A DNA stretch of 64,000 nucleotides from contig OY757911.1 of the NCBI GenBank assembly GCA_963585895.1, forward strand, positions 95,406,148 to 95,470,147. Direction: 5' to 3'. The DNA is from Sepioteuthis lessoniana. Its lineage: Eukaryota > Mollusca > Cephalopoda > Myopsida > Loliginidae. Shown here one piece after another: positions 32,744-43,941 of the stretch. The translations under genes and the position numbers were made by a program. Within the stretch, counting starts at the first letter, position 1. Each line of letters opens with the position of its first letter. The notes below the pieces were generated by a model. That model was given only the letters and a program-made list of their open reading frames with translations, ran no database searches and was not told the origin of the DNA.

Positions 32744-33007
32744 TTATCCCGCTATCATAAACATTACCATTGGATCTTGGGGTTTTGGTAAATCTCTTAG
32801 AGGAGGTATTAGGATAACGTTTAAGTCATCAGAGTATGTCAACCTCAAATGATTTTCGAGTTCTTCCTTCGGTACATCAAGCTTGCCACTTTTTGATTCC
32901 AATTTTTTTTTTTTTTTGCGAAAGCATAAGGATTTGAGTAGAATGATCTCTGGACCTGACGGTTTTTCTTTCGCTGTTTTCTGTTTTTCAGCTCTGGAGA
33001 TCACCAA
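32744..33007 (-). pseudogene. Second REL-LINE, segment before RT
   Basis: An 87-residue stretch ending VPKEELENHLRLTYSD and PPLRDLPKPQDP, a conserved lead-in to the RT of this LINE family. A poly-lysine run reflects a (T)n slippage at 32907-32919. Confidence 0.7.
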
Positions 33008-33182
33008 AATCCTTTTTTGAATACCATTTAGGATATTCTGAAGTTCCGGCCTCTCAGTATCATACAGTATGTATGTGCATGAGTGACTGTTTATGTATGT
33101 GTGTGTGATTTACGTAAATGAATTTTGCTATTCTCTTTATTCAATTCAGGTCGTAATTCATGCACAAACAAATTCATCACAC

Positions 33183-33272
33183 ACACAGGCGCGTGCACGC
33201 ACGCACGCACGCACGCACGCAAACTCACAAACTCTTCCCACACACACGCACATGCGTATATATATATATATA
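33183..33272. repeat. (CGCA)n, (CA)n and (TA)n tracts
   Basis: CGCACGCACGCA at about 33190-33220, CA-rich to 33255, then TA at 33256-33272. Confidence 0.85.
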
Positions 33273-33559
33273 TAGTCAGAAGAAATTTACATAGATCCAT
33301 CGTATCAGATCACCAGGTTGATTATGACGAAAGAAGGGTTAGACGTAACTATATTTTATTGACTAAAAGGCCACCAGGAATAATAAAAATTAACATAAAA
33401 AGATGTATTTTACCTGCCAAGTAAACAAGCCTTTTTATGTCTTCAAACATTAAGTATTTACGACGTTTGGTTAAGTAATTCATTAGGATTACTGTTGGAA
33501 GCGATAGCTATTTTTTTTTTCTCCGTTGTCATAAAAAATCATAACTCTACTTAATTCTA

Positions 33560-34030
33560 TTGAACATTTTTTAAGTTCCATACGTATTGGTGCAAACACA
33601 CATCTCCGATTCTTGAAACAGATCAAAATAGGAGATAAAAGATGTAAATATAAAGCAGGTGATAAATATTGCCAGTTCCCGTCTAGATTTTCTCTGTACG
33701 TTTTGCCAGTGTCCATGTGTTGCATACTAAGAGACAAGCGCTGCTTGGAGGAAATTCTGTTTTAATTTATCGGATAGTTCAGACTTCCATTTGATCGATT
33801 GCCTATCGATATCAGTCCACGTCTTCACCAGATGATATGATTTTCAGTTGATAAGGCGCTACTACAATGGTATATAAACTTATCCTCTAATTTCAGAGAG
33901 CCGCCATTTCGAGTGGAGATGTCTTCTTTTTTCTTAATACAAATATTCAACCTTTTGTCTGCATTCACATAGAGGCTAATGCTCCCTGTTATCTGCTTCT
34001 GGTAGCACGGATTCTACAATGGAAATTGTG
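33560..34030 (-). mobile_element. RTE fragment, minus, RT thumb to C-terminal part
   Basis: On the minus strand, 34030-33880 matches 6480-6360 (GCATTCACATAGAGG against GCATTCACGTAGAAG, and so on). It continues to KSELSDKLKQNFLQAALVS (KSDLTDKMKRSFFQAVVVS) near 33790-33735 and YRENLDGNWQY (ENKLDGNYTR) at about 33690. It faces the plus-strand RTE fragment at 34130-35000. Confidence 0.65.
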
Positions 34031-34129
34031 GTCGGGGAATGAAAAAGCGAAAGGGAATAATTGGACTTTAAGTGAATTAAAATTTAACAAATTCAAATAC
34101 AAAATTATTACTGTAAATATATAACCTCA

Positions 34130-35000
34130 GAAGACATGGGAAGCAACATTAAGGCGGATAAACCCAAAGTTGGGTCAGTGATGAGTTTTACAAGATGCTG
34201 GTTGGAAGAAACCAACAGGTCAACGGCCAGAATTAAATAGTTCTGACGGGAAACTACTGCTACTCATCAATGAGGGTGTCATAAAGGGACGAGAAAAAAT
34301 AGCCATCGAGAGATTACTATAACTCTAATCCAAGCCATATGTCCAAACCACATCGTCTTTTGCGTAGGTAAACAAGGGACACGTTCCACTGAAGTTGTAG
34401 CTTTGGTTCCAGTATTTTAAAAAATCAGCAACAATATTCAAGGTCAATCCCAAGCCAAAATTACGTAGATGCAACATTTAACGTTAGAAAAAATAAGTTA
34501 GCTACCTGAGCTGACAGCGTCTGCCGCAGAGCACAATGTAGACATTGTATGCATACATCAAAATATATCCTACCCTAACGAACAAGAAATAAGATACTAC
34601 AATAATGGTAATGGATAGACGTTTGTCTCAGTATCGGCATGGAAAAGCGTTAATTCTGCCATAAGAAAGAATGCTACTCACTCCTCGTGCCCAAAAATCT
34701 TTTAATAGCATTAAGAAAATGCAACTGAGAAAAAACCTTGCAACATTTAACATCAAACACTTCGCAACAATCATCTCCTCCAACAGTCCCATCAATACCA
34801 ATGAGGAAACAGACTTAATCATCTTCTAAAATGAGTTCTCTTCCCTTGTCTGTTGTATTATCAAACATAACGTTCCTATAATCCTCGGAGACATGAATGC
34901 TCAAATAGTTAAAAACAAAAACAACAAATTCTTCTATCAGGACTCATGAAAAATTAAAGGGGAACATCTAACAAACTTTTCACTCGATAACAGAGAAAAT
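34130..35000 (+). mobile_element. RTE fragment, plus, 5' leader and APE domain
   Basis: Starts with the leader words GACATGGGAAGCAAC and GGGAAACTACTGCTACTCAT, which match 25105-25230. It carries degenerate APE motifs: GCAACATTTAACGTTAGAAA for ATFNVR, CTGAGCTGACAGCGTCTGCC, and CTCGGAGACATGAATGCTCA for LGDMNAQ near 34890. Many stops. It breaks off at about 35000. Confidence 0.75.
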
Positions 35001-37140
35001 GAAATAAACAATTATTATTATTTGTTGGAAGATATGCAACATATAATAACGTTCAACGTCCCAGAAAACGTAGTGAGAGGTAGATAAAAATCGAAAAGAT
35101 AGTAAAATACCTGAGGAAAGGAACGATAGACACGGCAAATGTCATCCATGAGAACCAGACAAGACAACAGCTATTAACCCCCAGCTTCCCAGACAGAAGA
35201 AAAAAGATTAAAAACAAACAGGTACACTCTAAAAAAACAAATGAAGAGAACGAAAGAAACCTTTAATCGAGTATTGTGGAAACGAACTAAAAAATAAGCT
35301 TGTTTCCCCGACCCTTTTCCTTATTTTTTATTATATTTCATGCTCTCTGTATACGTGTTCCTGATTTAAAAACAAAAAAAACAAAGAAATCACAAAGATT
35401 CAGATAATTTTTCCAGGGCCTCACTGAGAATTTGGTAGATCCCGCAAAATCAATCTCAAATTTGTTAAAAAACGAAAGCTACCTTAAAAGTACAACTCTT
35501 TTACTAGAAAAAGACGATTGCAAGTATGACGTCTGAGTAGAGAAGATGGACAAATATTTTTCCATCTTTAAGACAAACAATGAAAACAAGTGACAAGTAA
35601 ACTTATCTATGACTGATGGGACAGAAGGTAGCGTTGTTCAGAAAATTATAAGATGTTATGAAAATATATCCTATGTAGAAGTATCGTATAATTTTAGGAA
35701 ATATGACGGGATTGATTCAACCCTATTATTTTGCAGATACTTATTTTTAGGCATGACACGCGTGGGGGTTTGTGGGATTAGAGGCTAAAAATTAGGCAAC
35801 AAAGAGATGTAGAGGTATGGATATCAAAAGATAGATGGTGAGTTAGGATAGGTACACCCTTCAGATATTGATTCTGAACTTGTGGAAGTTTGTCACGCTA
35901 GAAGGTGGAGAATGCCTATGAATGCACTGTTTAGCAGGCCCGGGAATTGAGGGATCTCTTTAGTGCAACAGAGAAGTATGCTGAGAGTGAGAAGCAATAG
36001 ATATAGTTTTAAAGAAATTTTGAAATGCTATAAGAGGAATATTGTAATGATAAATTACCCTAAGAAAAGTGTAGGGAATCGAAGAATGCCAACTTGAATA
36101 AGAACCCCCGAACGGAATGAAAAAGCATCGATGCAAAAATAGTATGGACACACCTAATTCTATCAGGAATAGGTTACGTGGAAAAACTTATAGAGCTCTG
36201 ATAGATACCGGCGTAAAAGTTTCCGTCTTACCTAGATGAGTGTACAAGTCCGAGAGGGATCATCCTAAAGAAAATAAGGAAATGATGAATTTAGAAATCA
36301 CGAATTGAACTCCACTACATGTACTTGGACAGACCCAGTTAGAAATTAGTATTCTAAACTAGGTTCTTTCGCGCGTATTTAGTTACTTGTAAAACTTAAA
36401 ATGAAATATAATCCTTAGTCAGTATCTGTGTCACTAAAATAGAGTGCGTATATATTTCGAATTTTGAACGCCTTAAAAATAGGGACAGGTATGTAAAAAT
36501 AGATAATACAAGATACGAGTTAAATTGCATCAATTCTAATCGCTACGAACAACCGACGGAAAGGTAAAAAAGCAAACCGACAAAAGAAAAGAATAAAAAA
36601 AAACAAAGAAAAAATGCTAAAGCAAGTGAAATTGAATCTTATAGATTTCAAAAAACTAATGATATTAATTTGACAGAGGACTTAGGCGACTATAGAAATC
36701 AGAAGAGTGCGAAATAAAACAAGCTTACATGCACGGTAATAAAGAATTACATTTGAGCGGAGAATATGGAAAAAGGAGATGATCCAGATGCAGAGAAAGC
36801 CATATACAAAGGAATATAAGACTTTGAGGTTTCCGTCGGTGATTTTGATAAAAAAGACATTAGGTCTATCGGACGGAACATAGAGATAAAAACTCCTTGA
36901 ATTCAATGATAAATCGGATGCTCATTTTGAGAACGTTATATCATAATGAGACAACAAAAGATATCTAAGAGAAAAATTAATAACAAAACTGTCCAATTCT
37001 TGAAATAGGAGTAATATTGATAACTTGACTGATAGAAAAAGTATAGCAGAGATAGAGATACGTACAATCAGAAAATCCCACTAGGGTAAAAGTAACGAGA
37101 CATCGAGTGACTATTCAGCGGAAGGATTTTTTAATTTCGC
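35001..37140 (+). mobile_element. Ty3/Gypsy-like gag-protease debris (tentative)
   Basis: The firmest signal is at 36180-36235: YRALIDTGVKVSVLPR, the D-T-G active site of a retroelement aspartic protease, soon followed by TPLHVLGQTQLEIS at 36308-36350. Upstream, around 36020-36060, FKEILKCYK may be the start of a CCHC gag knuckle whose other Cys are lost. The rest (35001-36000 and 36400-37140) is open in no frame, and its assignment rests on position only. Confidence 0.45.
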
Positions 37141-37162
37141 CCATGTGTAGTTTAAAGTAAGG

Positions 37163-37572
37163 TTGCCAGGGTTGTTAGTTGGTTGGTTGTTTTGTTTTCG
37201 GCGTATCAACCATTTTCGGCTCATTTAAAGTCGAATTAAATTTTAAACAGTTCTGTTTAGGATAAGTATAGTTTTTATTTACAAACAGTTAAATGTCAAA
37301 ACAGTTCTATTTTAAACAATTCAGTATATCATTGGTACACAATTAAGTTCTATTTGACCCATAGGTGTGGCCCTATCAGGTGTTATAACTCCAGGGCAGA
37401 GTGGACCTGGGAGCAATGGCAATGGAGGGGTACACCGCAATCCCCAAAGCTCCAGCATTACTGGAACCTCACCATCTAATTGTTTCGTGTGATACCTAGG
37501 ACACTCGTTGGTGGGGGGTCTTAGCCAACTGCATGGAAGCAGTCGTTGTATTCTACAGCCGACTGAGCAATT
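37163..37572 (-). mobile_element. Tandem-array repeat, right half, minus
   Basis: Begins with the inverted tail (TTTTCGGCGTATCAACC), then inverted array units (AAACAGTTCTATTTTAAACA), then the inverted core with GGACACTCGTTGGTGGGGGG, CTCCAGCATTACTGGAACCT and GTATTCTACAGCCGACTGAG. It ends where the core starts in other copies. Confidence 0.8.
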
Positions 37573-38958
37573 AAAGATATGAAAGAGAGAGATACATATG
37601 CATAGTCATAGTGTACGAACGAAAAAAAGGGCAAGCGATAAAAAAAGAAAAGTCAGTTATCCAGATATACAGGGAAAGAAAAGAAGTAAGCGTTAAAGAT
37701 GCGTCAGAAGAAGGACAGAGTATTACCACAAACCCACGGACACAACAGAAAGAATGGTAGAAAAAAGGAAAAAATAATGACAGGATAAATATTTTTGTTA
37801 AAATTTGCTAAAAGATTTAAGCTGCTTTAAGATTAGCGGATGTTTTGGCAGATATGTCTGCAGTGTGCCAAATGAAGAGGTTTAGCGCTCGAATGATTTG
37901 ATGATGAATAAAAGGAAATAGATAAATAAATTATATGTTAATATCTACTCTTAACTGAGGGAGTGGATACTAACTCAAATAAAATCTAAAAAAAGTTCTG
38001 TGTTAGTTTAGGTAAAAATAGGGTGTGTCAATATACATGGGACCCAGGTGACTGCTAATAGTAATAATGATGTGTTCATTTTGTTTCAGATATGAAAATA
38101 GTATATTATGAAAACTATTAATCCTCGATCACTATGATTGGACAAGAGAGGAAAAATATTTTACGTCACGACGTATTTGGAGACAAAAATCATTCAAAAC
38201 TGTCTCAGTATTGATGTAATATGATAATGACCAATTATTAAGGCAATAAACTAAAAAAACAATGAATATCTTGGAAGCAGATATAATGACAATTAAAACA
38301 TTGTTTTGATGTTTGTATCTTAGAGGATGCAGTTCTTGCAGGACGTGTTTGAAATGTCCACCATTGCGCTTGTCTCACTAATCGCATATACAGCCTGTTT
38401 TATTTATATATACAAACTTTTATTTTTTTCAGAAATGAACAATAAAACATTGTAAACAAGTAAAAATCGTTATTAAAAAAAGTTGTGGCAATACTAAACA
38501 AATACTAGTAAAAAAAAATACGTAAAATTTCTCTACAAATCAATTTTCTTTTGACCTTTTCTGTTTTTTTAAAAACATCTTAGAGGATGTTTTCGAACTT
38601 CCTATAAAGCAAGCTTTTGTTTGTTGTTGTATGATATATTCAAGAAAAATGTTGTTGCAAACTTGAGTCCCTTTTCGGGGTGTTGTTCACAAGTAGAAAA
38701 TATATTTTGAAAATAAGTTTCCAAAATTCTTTCAGCAGACTTTCTTATCGGGGATTGATTATGTCTAGCAATGAATTTATCTACATAATCGCATATAGCA
38801 AAACAAGAACAAACAAACTCTGCCATTTGACGAGATGAATCCATAACGCCCCCTCGAGAAAGTTAGTCAAAATACTGCCTCTCCGTACCATTATCACTAT
38901 GATTGCCAACCATTACAAGGGGACACATTTCATATTGAAAACGTTTCTTTAATTTTTT
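37573..38958. other. AT-rich DNA with an unassigned minus ORF
   Basis: The minus ORF 38602-38844 (80 residues, MDSSRQMAEFVCSCFAICDY...) and decayed minus reading at 39100-39500 (AQTLDFCLTKQKFKSFFVTL) have protein-like composition, and a SINE lies between them. They may be parts of one dead transposase or retroelement. I cannot name the family. Confidence 0.4.
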
Positions 38959-39067
38959 GGTTGGTTTTGTTTCTTTGTTTAATAGCATGTAAACCTTTGG
39001 AGGTTATTTAATCCCAAAGCCATTCTCCTAGCGGAACAATAGTGGTCATCTTTAACCCATAGCTTTC
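38959..39067 (-). mobile_element. tRNA-type SINE, 3' part only
   Basis: On the minus strand it matches the last 105 bp of the SINE at 19560 (tail GGGATTAAATAACCTCCAAA, GGTTTACATGCTATTAAAC; body CTAGGAGAATGGCTTTGGGA). The head is absent. Confidence 0.8.
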
Positions 39068-41719
39068 AGTTGACAAAGACGAAGAGATTTCATATTTGTT
39101 CGATTCATGCTGAGCCAAAATGTCAAGAAGTATTGAATTATCATTCTTTTGGACTGGCTTTAGACCTTCTTTCTAAAAGTTGATGTTTTCTTTTAAAAGA
39201 GACCGACAGGTCATTTTTTTTTTTCAGTATTTAGGACTCAGAGTGGATCAATAAATACCTACCACCACTCATCAGTTGATACTGAGAAAATCTGTTTTCA
39301 AGTGGATCACTTTATAATCTCCATTGAAAATGTACTCATATCTCTCCTCTAAAATTGCTTGCATAAGCATAGTCTGTGCTCTCAAGGTTACAAAAAAAGA
39401 TTTGAATTTTTGCTTTGTTAGACAAAAATCTAAAGTCTGTGCCAAAGACTCAACCCAATCAGATATTTTTTTGAGGAAATTGTTTTACCTTCATGAAAAA
39501 TGTACTGCATTGTTCAAAAATTAGATGTGTATTCTTTTTTTTTTGAATTTGCTATTGTCCACCAGCATATGAATTTGTTTGACATGTCAAACTGACATGT
39601 CATTTCAATCAGGAAAATAGCTCTCACAAGTGGCAACAGTTGTCTCGTGTGAAAAATGGCAATAGCCAAATTAATAGTTTATTTATTGTCACTAGGATAC
39701 AGTTCTTTGAATATTAGCTTTGAGGCCTTTCGTAATTTAACATCAACAATGTTATCGATGTTATATACTCTGTGTATGTTAGACCAAGCCATATACTACC
39801 TGGCCGTGGTTGCATCTATTTTGTGTCACCCTGTATTAGATGTCTTCAGCAATGGTGAGGAATAGACATTTAAGTGAAATATGCCAATGTAAGTTAAGAT
39901 AATAAACACCGTTATTCTAAGATGACAATGGAGAAACGTTTTATCATTTCAGAAATGTGATGGTAGTCATTGGTTTTTTTTTGTTATTGTTTTAGATAAA
40001 GAAATGCATAATAGAATAGCGTGGCAAACCGAAAGAAACTTAACTGAGTGCCAACAAATAAATAAATAAACAATGTCATCACTGACTAATGGACATATAG
40101 ATAAAATAAAACTCATCACAATTAGGTGACCATCAGTCAAGGCAGGAGCTCTGAAATCCCAATAAAGATCGAGCTAACACTAATCATGGAATGCTTATTA
40201 GATTCCTCGATTCAAAAATTTGATTTTTTTAACATTGTGACGTGGTATGCTTCAGAGAGAGGGAAAGGGATGTCAGTCCCCTTACCCTCCTTTTATTTGA
40301 ATCAACAGGCACTAAGACTGGCCGTTTAAATGATATAGGAATGAAGGTCAAGCTACCCGCATTCTGTGACCTGTAGCCTGTTGAACGGAAGGAGTCTAGA
40401 TCAATCAAGTTGGCGTGACGTGACTTGGTGGTGGAAGTAGGAAAAGTCAAATGATTGGTTCACAGGTTCTTCGCGCCAAAAAGACCATCACGCGTTAGAG
40501 ACATTTGAAGGAGTTTTTAGTTCGTAAAAAGCCAGCGACAGAGGCAGATCGCTGCGGTCAACTAGCTCTGGAAAGGTCACTCACCCGTAAAAAAGAGAGA
40601 AAGAAATCTGAACATTGAAAACCCGTCAAAGATAAGTATAACTTAAACCGTTTTCCTTCTACAATTCCTAAATATTGGAAAGTTCTATGTATTCAAGAAA
40701 GAAAGAGAGAAATGGAAAAGATTCTGTTTCATCAATGGTTAAAGCAGTGAATGAACTTTGTTATATGCTTCAGTCCGACGACTTAGGCACTTTTCTCAAG
40801 TAAGAGAAAAAGAAAGAAAGGAAAAAAAGAGGAAGAAGAAAAAGGACTGTTGAGAGACATTTCTTTTTGAGGCGTTCCTCTTGGCTTAACATTTTGTTAT
40901 ATTGTGAAAAGAAAAGAGAAAAGAAAAAGAACTGTTTCTGAAATGTCATCATTATTTGTTTGGTCGTCGCCTATTAAAATTTTGTTGTATTTTAAGTGCA
41001 CCCTTCTGTTGAAATCTTTTGGTTATGTTAATTTCGCTATCGATTTGTCTTCTTTTGCACGTATCTGTTTCAGTCTCATATCGCTTTCATTAATTCTCAC
41101 TAAACGTCTTATTGCCTCCTTAAGACATTACAAGAGAATTTTGGAAATTTGGCTACAGTAATATTTTCTAACCCAGAGGATCGTTCTACTGCTACCTGAA
41201 GGGTAGTAAAACAAAGGACTTGGTGGTGTATGTGAAAGTAAACTGGCACCCCCTTACGAACTTCTGAGATCCGTGTAACCCCAAATTAACCTCCACATTA
41301 TTTGCTGGTTTACCATATGCCCGAAATAGGAGTCTTGACTGGGACTTATTTGGCGGAGTGTCAAGTATTAGACTGCCCTCGACGTTATATGCGCATAAAA
41401 TGGACTGTCGTCCTGGGATAACTATGTATGCAACGTCACAACATTAACGAAGAAAAAAGATTAGTCGGTGTCAAATTGAAATAAAGCAGTTAGAAATACG
41501 AAAACAAAAATGGATGAGTCAATAATTATTTTAATTATTTTTTGTTTATATGTAAGGGATCACATCACAACTTAGTCAGAGTTAGCGACAGTCAAGGAGT
41601 GTATATTCATCCGTGGAAGTCCACTGACAAAAGGTGTGTGGTCTCAAAGGACATTGAACTCTACTTCGGTAAGAGAGGTAAATTCAAAGAAAGATATGTT
41701 CGTCATTCTCTTTCTATAT
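39068..41719. other. AT-rich DNA, no gene recognised
   Basis: 40480-40580 and 41170-41440 are G+C richer than the flanks but match nothing else in the window. ORFs near 39656, 40126 and 40904 match nothing I know. Confidence 0.45.
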
Positions 41720-41961
41720 ATATTATGCTCTGATTAGCTGTTGCAAAATTATAAGTGATACCCATGGATAGAGCCATTTCTACAATCATTTGACTTGTGT
41801 GGAAAATACGCAGTTTAGCTGCCAGAATGGAGTTGGAGTAAGATTAATGCCGATTTGGTCATTTGGGCAAGAGGCTCTGATGCTTCAAGACCCGAAACAT
41901 CCCCCGTGAACCCAAAGGATACTTCACTGATGACGCATCCCGATGCATCAATGAAGATGTA

Positions 41962-41970
<9 letters not shown>
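41720..41970 (+). repeat. 235-bp dispersed repeat of unknown class, copy 2
   Basis: Matches the reverse complement of 16493-16735. Both copies end at ATGCATCAATGAAGATGT; here a TA tract (41967-41999) follows at once. Confidence 0.75.

Positions 41971-41999
<29 letters not shown>
41967..41999. repeat. (TA)n microsatellite
   Basis: About 16 TA units between the dispersed repeat and the RTE tail. Confidence 0.95.
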
Positions 42000-42001
<2 letters not shown>

Positions 42002-42002
42002 T

Positions 42003-42200
42003 CGTGTCGTGCCGCTAGCACAGATATCCCTGAACCTCTCTTGCCACCTCTCCCTATCGTCCGTAGTCTCTAGCAGGTCTTCAGGTCTACATCCTGTTTC
42101 CTCACAGAGCTGATGTATGTATGTTTGAGCTGGTCGTCCTGCTTTTGCTCGGCCATATGTGGGGGTCCATCCAAGTTAGACGAACCAGACATGCAAGTGT
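42003..42200 (-). mobile_element. RTE 3' end with an inverted 5' segment
   Basis: 42003-42170, on the minus strand, is the RTE C-terminal code and 3' end (TGGACCCCCACATATGGCCG, GAGCAAAAGCAGGACGACC, GATATCTGTGCTAGCGG). From 42168 the sequence flips: ATCCAAGTTAGACGAACCAG ACATGCA is in the plus sense and matches 28076-28102 of the reference RTE. The short piece that should lie upstream is present but inverted. Confidence 0.8.
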
Positions 42201-42201
42201 G

Positions 42202-42224
42202 ATATATATATATATATATATATA
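42202..42224. repeat. (TA)n microsatellite
   Basis: TA tract following the inverted RTE segment. Confidence 0.9.
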
Positions 42225-43144
42225 CATCTTTCTCTTTTGCTCTGATATCAGTCATAATTGATAATCTACGGTCAAATAAATAAAAATAATAATCCACGGT
42301 CAAACAATAAAGATGAAAACCCCTGCGTTTGTGTACGTTTTACGTGGCGAGCAAGAAACATTAATCAAGAAATGATTCGTATAGGTGCTTACATTCTTTT
42401 TGAAAAATAATGATATTACTGAAATGGACACAGATAGAGATCTAGGTTAGGATTTCAAGCCCCTTCAGAAATTCAAACAAGTTGCAGAAATAGCAGAAAG
42501 TCCGGCGTTTAAGAGCCGAAGGATTGTGTGTGTTTGTGTGTGTGTGTGTGTTTCAAACCACTCTTCGAAGTGCCCACGCTAACTCAACAGACCATTCAAG
42601 ATACTAGTACATCTATCTGCTTCACCATCATAGCAACTCTAATTCCTTTGGGGCCCGATGCGATACATCAGCAGTACCAGCTACAACGTTACATTTATGT
42701 AAATTATCAAGCATACTAAATTAGCATATAAATTATCTCCCCCACAAAAAAAGTCTCAACATAAGATATTACCATAAGAGAAGACCACGAATGGGGGAAA
42801 AAGTTAACAGATTGGTACTCAAGAATAGAAAGCTTTCTGTCAAGAAATCTTTTGAAAGTTGGGCAGATGAGGTTGTAGAAAATGTTGGTAACAGAATCAT
42901 AGCCGTTGTGTCAAGTTTACCATTACAAACTGTTCACTATCATAGAGAATTGATGTTGTTACTTGCGCTTTCAGTGCGTCTTTAAAATTTACTAAAAATA
43001 TTACAGAGTGGAACGATACAATTGTCGTCCAAGAAAAGACAGCATGATTCCATTTCCGTTTAATGAAAACCGGTTTTCTTTTTTTGTCGCAGACCATCTA
43101 CTAGTTGGTCAGTTGTGTACAAATCCCAAGAGCGATAGGAGCCT
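42225..43144. other. AT-rich DNA, no gene recognised
   Basis: Contains GT repeats at 42525-42550. The ORF 42791-42985 looks protein-like (SVKKSFESWADEVVENVGNR) but I cannot place it; it lies just upstream of the transposase and may be unrelated debris. Confidence 0.45.
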
Positions 43145-43782
43145 TCTATCATGTCTGAAAGTGACACAATGTTTAACGAGCGAGATCGGAGATGCGCCGC
43201 TCCACAATTCATGCTCTCTACCGATCCAAGTTATGACAACAGGACCATTGCCAGCACCCTCAAAATTCAAATCTGGATTACCACGAAAAATAGGGACGTG
43301 TCCAGGGTGATGAAAACAAAGTTTCTTGCTACGGTTATGGTCTTTGGTTTTGTTTCAAGTGAGGGCCACATCATGCCACCTCATATCTTCGAAGTCGACT
43401 TAAACGTCCACACCAAAGTGTACCTGGATGTGCTGAAGATCGTGGTGATTCCCTGGTGCAATCAGGTGGTCGGTAGCAGACCCTGATTGTGGCAGCAGGA
43501 CTGGGCCCCGGCCCACAAATCCAAAGAGACCCACGCTTGGTTTCAGACAGAGTGCTACGACTTTGCACCCTTCTCTCACTGGCACCACTACGTTCGCGAC
43601 CTGAATCCGCTGGACTACTTCGTTTGTCATACGTTGAGAACATCACCAACTTGACCTCCCACAACACCAAAGCCAGCCTGATCGCCGCCATCCACCCTCG
43701 GCGCTTATAGAAAAGGCATGCAAGCAGTTCCGGATCCGTATAGAGGCGATGATTGAGACTGAAGGCAACTACATTGAATAAT
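43145..43782 (+). pseudogene. maT-like (DD37D) mariner-family transposase, deleted and interrupted
   Basis: 43151-43486 reads ...SYDNRTIASTLKI (N-terminal HTH part), then directly RVMKTKFLATVMVFGFVSSE and HIMPPHIFE, so the segment with the first catalytic Asp has been lost. After a TGA stop (43484-43486) the same frame continues with LWQQDWAPAHKSKETHAWFQ (second Asp) and RDLNPLDYF (third Asp), with 37 residues between the two Asp. A frameshift leads to VENITNLTSHNTKASLIAAI, then a TAG stop, and EKACKQFRIRIEAMIETEGN to the natural TAA at about 43780. DD37D is the maT-type signature within Tc1/mariner. Confidence 0.85.
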
Positions 43783-43941
43783 CAAGTTACCTGAATTAGG
43801 CGCCTCTGGTGGTGTAATGGTTAGCAAGCTCGACTAGCAAACCTACACGAGTGAGTTCGAGTCTCATTGGGTGCCCCTTTCATATGGCGTTGTGCCACAT
43901 CTAAGCAAAAAAGCTTAGTAAATTTCCAAGTTACCTGAATT
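43783..43941. repeat. 15-bp target-site duplication around a SINE
   Basis: CAAGTTACCTGAATT occurs exactly at 43783-43797 and 43927-43941, bracketing the 129-bp SINE. Confidence 0.95.
43798..43926 (+). mobile_element. Short tRNA-derived SINE (129 bp)
   Basis: The tRNA-like head has GGCGCCT at its 5' side and GGGTGCC at 43869-43875, able to pair over 7 bp with wobbles. It has an A box TGGTGGTGTAATGGTTAGCA, a T-arm GTGAG-TTCGAGT-CTCAT and a B box GAGTTCGAGTCTC. The anticodon stem does not form, so this is not a working tRNA. After the head come about 50 bp (TTTCATATGGCGTTGTGCCA). It inserted just behind the maT stop codon. It differs from the SINEs at 19.6 and 23.4 kb and lacks their tail. Confidence 0.85.

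Larger units (their letters stand above)
30380..33060 (-). mobile_element. REL-endonuclease LINE, second family, inactive
   Basis: On the minus strand the order is: RT entry (32744-33007), RT fingers (32308-32646), palm (32066-32284), thumb (31576-31938), knuckle (31380-31330), endonuclease (31100-30870), then a 3' UTR (CAGTCCGGTGGCAAAAAGCT, then ACCACCTGGTTAGCAGCTG) to about 30380. The knuckle and R-P-D endonuclease place it among REL LINEs, but its protein is not closely similar to family 1 (5.2-14.8 kb). Every block is separated from the next by stops or frameshifts. Confidence 0.8.

Noticed and set aside
35001..35290. N-terminal part of a REL-LINE
   Set aside because: The basic, Gln-rich reading resembles LINE N-termini only in composition; no block aligned to copy 4.
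38602..38844. Host gene exon (minus, 80 residues)
   Set aside because: No recognised domain or convincing splice context; neighbours are SINE and AT-rich DNA. Left as unassigned.
43798..43875. A functional tRNA gene
   Set aside because: Acceptor and T stems form, but the anticodon stem does not; the element has a SINE body and exact target duplications.
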